From assembly GCA_963576725.1 (NCBI GenBank), contig OY755242.1, positions 28,818,725 to 28,882,724 on the forward strand: DNA of 64,000 bases, written 5' to 3'. The notes under the pieces are model-generated. The model searched no databases. It worked only from the letters and a program-made list of their open reading frames with translations, and had not been told where the DNA came from. Shown piece by piece: positions 62,396-64,000 of this stretch (the first letter of the stretch is position 1; each line of letters opens with the position of its first letter). The DNA is from Azorinus chamasolen (taxonomy: Eukaryota > Mollusca > Bivalvia > Cardiida > Solecurtidae). The position numbers and the translations under genes are program-made.

Positions 62396-62741
62396 AGCGC
62401 TCGAGATAATGAGTCGAGCACTTGCGATAATGAGTCGAACACTTGAGATGATAAAACGAGCACTCAGAGTGAGTCGAGCCCTCGAGATAAGAGTTTAACG
62501 CTCAAAAGAATGAGTTCAGAGCTCTAGGTAATGAGAATAGCACTCGAGATAATGAGTCAAACGCTGGGGATAATAAATCTCGCAATCGAGATAATAAGTA
62601 AGGTGTTCGGGGATATTAAGTGCTTCAGATGATTAGTTGAGGGTTCAAGATATTGTGTCGAGCACTAGAGATAAGTTGAGCACTTGAGATAATAAGTCGT
62701 GGGCACGACATAATAAGTCGGGCTTTCGGCATAATATTTAC
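62396..62741. repeat. 21-bp tandem array (GCACTCGAGATAATGAGTCG type), ~17 units
   Basis: Units such as GCACTTGCGATAATGAGTCG, GCACTCGAGATAATGAGTCA, GCACTTGAGATAATAAGTCG vary by 1-6 bases and in length from 18 to 22. The array ends about 110 bp from the fucosyltransferase stop codon, in its 3' flank or UTR. Confidence 0.85.
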
Positions 62742-62848
62742 TTAGGTTTGCAATGGTGCAAACCACGGTGGTTTTGTTGCCATTTCTATTTTGCGGGTGC
62801 GTAACCGTTTGAAGGTAACACAGCAGCAAAAATCATCAGTATTCAGAC

Positions 62849-64000
62849 TTAATATTTTATATCGGATTTAACTGCTCTCCAGCATTGTCTACACATATCT
62901 ATTAAGTATATACGGAGATAGGCCCGTAGTTCAAACATAATACATGTAATATACACCGAAAGATAAACAATGACGATTGCCATTTGGTAAGAGGTCCAAC
63001 TCGTCGACTGTAAGCATTCCTGACAGGAGTATTCACGTTTGTATAGATAATCGTTGACGTTTTCATAAACATTAGCATTTTCTTCCTTGTGGTTCAACAT
63101 TTCACAGAGCTTACAGAGGTTTTTACCCATAGGAATATGGGTGACGGTATATTTGTCTTTTCTCCTCAGATATTGTGTGTACAGGGTCTCATTCAAGCTC
63201 ACTTTGATAAGATGGTCTGCCAACTCTTGTGGGGATTGATATGATGCGTCAATGAACGTGTCTTTGGGCAATAATTCACTGTAATTAGCTCCACCACGAA
63301 CTACCACCACCACATCATGGTTAAAGTTATTAAAGAATTTTTCTGTGATGTAATCTGGACAAAAACTATTTTCAAAGGCAAAATAAAATTTGTAGTCATT
63401 GTTTAAGACCTTATTCAGATACGTCCTATTTGTCGGCCCCATTTCCCCACATTTACCATATATGTCCACTGGAATGCCATAAGTTCTAAGATGTTGAACA
63501 AATTTTTCTCGACCGCTGACAGCGTGGCAATTACTGACAAACCATGCTGCAAATTTTGTTTTCTGTTTATATATCTTGAGATAATTGCGATCCGGTGTTT
63601 GTTGTTTAGTTGCCAACATACCATACGGATTCACAATATCGGAGTCGGAGCGATAATTCCAAGACCAGTTAAAAGTGGATTGCCATGCATCCTGAAGTAT
63701 ACCTGCATGACTCTTCCATAAATGAATAGGTGATTCCACGTAGAAGAAAACCCAAACTTGATCACGCGGTCTTTCGTGTGGTTGCAACGGTGGCCTTCTC
63801 CCGGCGCGCCTGCCTGCAAACGTAAATACTATGGCAGATTGTTTCTCCAAGTTCTGCTTATCATTATCAAAACTTAATCGACAATTTCTGTAGACACATG
63901 TTTGTAAACTACTATTAAGGAAAGATGCATTTAACCAACTTGGCTTATTGTACCACAACATTGAATGGATAATGCCATTACTGACGTTATGCGATTCCCC
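62849..64000 (-). CDS. Alpha-1,3-fucosyltransferase (GT10), 3' part, open at window edge
   Basis: GT10 enzymes transfer fucose from GDP-fucose to glycans in the Golgi lumen. The frame continues without stop to base 64000, so the first Met visible (63961) need not be the start; the usual N-terminal signal anchor lies outside. In numbering from that Met: LWYNKPSWLN (2-11), QVWVFFYVESPIH (68-80), FVSNC (141-145), YGKCG (168-172), and the GDP-fucose-binding block YKFYFAFENSFCPDYITEKF (190-209) with the invariant FENS and ITEK. GANYSELLPKDTFIDA and a CKLC pair close the domain. Unusually, about 18 hydrophobic residues (MAIVIVYLSVYITCIMF, 327-343) and a basic tail follow, giving a possible second membrane segment. 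Stop TAA at 62849. A 21-bp tandem array lies downstream. Confidence 0.9.
   Translation of the reverse strand, partial: GESHNVSNGIIHSMLWYNKPSWLNASFLNSSLQTCVYRNCRLSFDNDKQNLEKQSAIVFTFAGRRAGRRPPLQPHERPRDQVWVFFYVESPIHLWKSHAGILQDAWQSTFNWSWNYRSDSDIVNPYGMLATKQQTPDRNYLKIYKQKTKFAAWFVSNCHAVSGREKFVQHLRTYGIPVDIYGKCGEMGPTNRTYLNKVLNNDYKFYFAFENSFCPDYITEKFFNNFNHDVVVVVRGGANYSELLPKDTFIDASYQSPQELADHLIKVSLNETLYTQYLRRKDKYTVTHIPMGKNLCKLCEMLNHKEENANVYENVNDYLYKREYSCQECLQSTSWTSYQMAIVIVYLSVYITCIMFELRAYLRIYLIDMCRQCWRAVKSDIKY

Overview
This is a eukaryotic nuclear window, AT-rich, intron-rich and crowded with repeats. Two intact housekeeping genes, the repeat types and the gene families point to a marine mollusc, most likely a bivalve; that placement is inference from sequence style. 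Only about 6 kb of the 64 kb looks like conserved coding sequence.

Region 1 (1-18000) holds a divergent gene pair. ARPC5 (Arp2/3 complex subunit 5, four exons, minus strand, 891-5431) and RPL35 (large-subunit ribosomal protein L35/uL29, four coding exons, plus strand, 5777-17895) read away from a shared promoter of about 320 bp. Both open reading frames can be followed exon by exon with correct splice sites and phases. The introns are packed with mobile DNA: an antisense LINE with an uninterrupted reverse transcriptase frame (6029-8390), two decayed Tc1-like transposases, a LINE relic, a 1.6-kb element with 163-bp internal repeats, many hairpin MITEs, and three near-identical copies of a candidate C/D box snoRNA.

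Region 2 (18000-29000) has no recognised host gene. It holds hAT-like MITEs, elements that start AGCTCACC and carry internal repeats, and a 5'-truncated LINE (25051-26352) inserted in a decayed 21-bp tandem array.

Region 3 (29000-34000) has a G2E3-like/HECT-type protein exon on the minus strand whose HECT exons are not found, a Penelope-like retroelement tail, and a 550-residue DDE-transposase-like protein with a C-terminal Tudor-like domain.

Region 4 (34000-61000) is mostly repeats. It includes hairpin MITEs, a 1-kb element bounded by AGTCCCCCACCGG, a single-pass membrane protein exon (41910-42457), a possible zinc-ribbon exon, a second decayed Penelope-like element in the opposite orientation, tRNA-like SINE heads, near-perfect GC-rich palindromes and a LINE relic.

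Region 5 (61000-64000) has a 1-kb inverted repeat, a second 21-bp tandem array, and the 3' part of an alpha-1,3-fucosyltransferase (GT10) that runs off the window edge.

The dominant unexplained pattern is a group of at least four unrelated-looking hairpin MITE families. Some have TTAACCC ends (piggyBac-like), others TACAGTAAAACC ends (pogo/Tc1-like), yet all fold around nearly the same central dyad, GCTCCTATAGGAGC. Two TTAA-ended elements flank ARPC5 exon 3, one starting only 14 bp from the splice acceptor.
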